Positions 63,014 to 64,000 of a DNA stretch of 64,000 bases are shown piece after piece. The position numbers were made by a program, and so were the translations under genes. Under the pieces are notes generated by a model, which did not search any database, was not told the DNA's origin, and saw nothing but the letters and a program-made list of their open reading frames with translations. Numbering within the stretch: the first letter of the stretch is position 1; each line of letters starts with the position of its first letter. This stretch comes from Boswellia sacra (Eukaryota; Streptophyta; Magnoliopsida; Sapindales; Burseraceae). Location: contig SNVD02009724.1 of NCBI GenBank assembly GCA_013180625.2, forward strand, positions 62,001 through 126,000, in the 5' to 3' direction.

Positions 63014-64000
63014 GGAAATTAAAAAAAGGACATAATTAGGGATCTTTATTGAAATTTAAACACATCTTGAAAAATTTGTATGTTATAAATACTTTTTTGA
63101 TAAAAAGACTCAATTATCTTTATGTATTTAATTTTTTCTTAAAGCCTTATTTTTTCTTATTTTCTCTTATTTTTCTTTTCAGTTAAAAATTATTGAAACC
63201 TATCGACAACGTTCAAAATGTAAATCAACACGAGCATCAGCTAAGGACAGAAGCATCAAGTAAGACGACGCAGAGAAAAGCACTCATCGATATTGAGGAT
63301 TCCTAATTGTGATTTATTTGGTTGGTTGTTATTTGTTAGATTTGATTTAGTTTTTAGGGAATTTGAATTAGGGATTTGATTTTCCGTCAGATTTGTGAAC
63401 TTATTTAAGGATAAATCTAGTGTTATAATGTGATTTTTGTGGTTTAATGCGTGTGAAAATCAATGAAATCAGTCGTTTCGTCGCGACGTAGACGACTCTT
63501 GACGCTCGACAGCTATGTGTCGAGTCGTGTCGAGTTTCAAAGACATATTAATCGGACACTCGACACTACCTTGCATCTGACAACACTCGACACGTATGTG
63601 TCGAGTCAATCCGACACTAGATATCAGTCTATTTTCGAAGATATCGAGTATCGGATTCTCGAATCATGTATCTGATACTCGACATGTCGGATGAAAGGTA
63701 GTGTCGAGTGTCGGATCTGACACTCGATGTCTTCAAAAATAGACTGATATCCAGTATCAGATGTGAATCCGACACGACTTGACACATACGTGTCGAGTGT
63801 CTAGTGTTGTCAAATGCAAGATAGTGTCGAGTATCGGGTTAATATGTCTTCGAAAATAGACTGATATCGAGTGTCGGATTCACGACTCGACACGTAGCTG
63901 TCGAGTGTCGAGTGTCGAGTGTCGTCTACGTCGCGACGAAACGACGGTTTCGTCAGTTTTCACACGCATCAAACTACAAAAATCATATTATAACCCTATA
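63014..64000 (+). mobile_element. Second MULE, foldback type, cut by window end
   Basis: The left end GGAAATTAAAAAAAGGACAT then AATTAGGG resembles the left end of the MULE at 9496. So do AAACACATCTTGAAAAATTT and AAAAAGACTCAATTA further in. From about 63405 the sequence is arranged as a large palindrome centred near 63700: GTCGTTTCGTCGCGACGTAG at 63472 recurs as its complement near 63930. The other end should lie beyond the window. No coding sequence is seen, so it is a non-autonomous element. Confidence 0.75.
63405..64000. repeat. Large imperfect palindrome with TCGACAC repeats
   Basis: Two ~290-bp inverted arms made of TCGACACTCGACA-type units and the sentence-like block GATATCAGTCTATTTTCGAA, which occurs several times in both orientations. 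A transcript would fold into a long hairpin. Confidence 0.85.

Overview
The window is nuclear DNA of a flowering plant, most likely a eudicot. It has AT-rich intergenic DNA, intron-rich genes with GT-AG borders, and three plant DNA-transposon superfamilies (hAT, Mutator/MULE, CACTA) plus LTR elements. I cannot name the species. Coordinates of spliced genes were worked out by hand from reading frames, splice borders and family similarity, not from transcripts.

Four host genes look intact. They are a DCP5-type mRNA decapping/P-body protein (21095-24923, +), a clavaminate-synthase-like Fe(II)/2-oxoglutarate oxygenase (25956-27803, -, convergent with DCP5), a cytochrome b561-type ascorbate ferrireductase (55517-57254, +), and a plastid SLH-domain/coiled-coil protein (58481-62313, +). 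No functional link between them is evident; they are ordinary genes between transposon islands.

Island 1 (1326-7471) is a decayed hAT element with an 8-bp target-site duplication (TSD). A 4.1-kb CACTA element with its own 3-bp TSD sits inside it. The CACTA carries pieces of three unrelated host genes: a calmodulin-like protein, a family-1 beta-glucosidase and the small subunit of serine palmitoyltransferase.

Island 2 (9486-19793) is a complete but inactivated 10.3-kb MULE with a perfect 10-bp TSD and terminal inverted repeats (TIRs) of about 1.3 kb. It carries a MURA transposase and a DUF1985-Ulp1 (SUMO-protease-like) gene. The TIRs run into the transposase coding region, so the element has two inward-facing promoters and two copies of the transposase N-terminus.

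Island 3 (31326-53228) is a nest. An outer CACTA (B, TSD GGA) with a ruined transposase holds a small gag-only LTR element with scrambled inverted fragments, a solo LTR (TSD TGCTA), and a younger CACTA (C, TSD TAC, 39795-50749). C has a nearly intact two-gene set (TNPD and a Transposase_24 protein), disrupted only by an apparent one-base deletion near the TNPD start. It has also captured fragments of an F-box/LRR gene and an alpha-mannosidase gene. Both B and C carry arrays of GCCCA(T/C)TAA-type motifs upstream of their transposase genes.

The right edge (63014-64000) enters a second, foldback-type MULE related in its ends and internal motifs to the MULE of island 2. I saw no tRNA, rRNA or CRISPR features.
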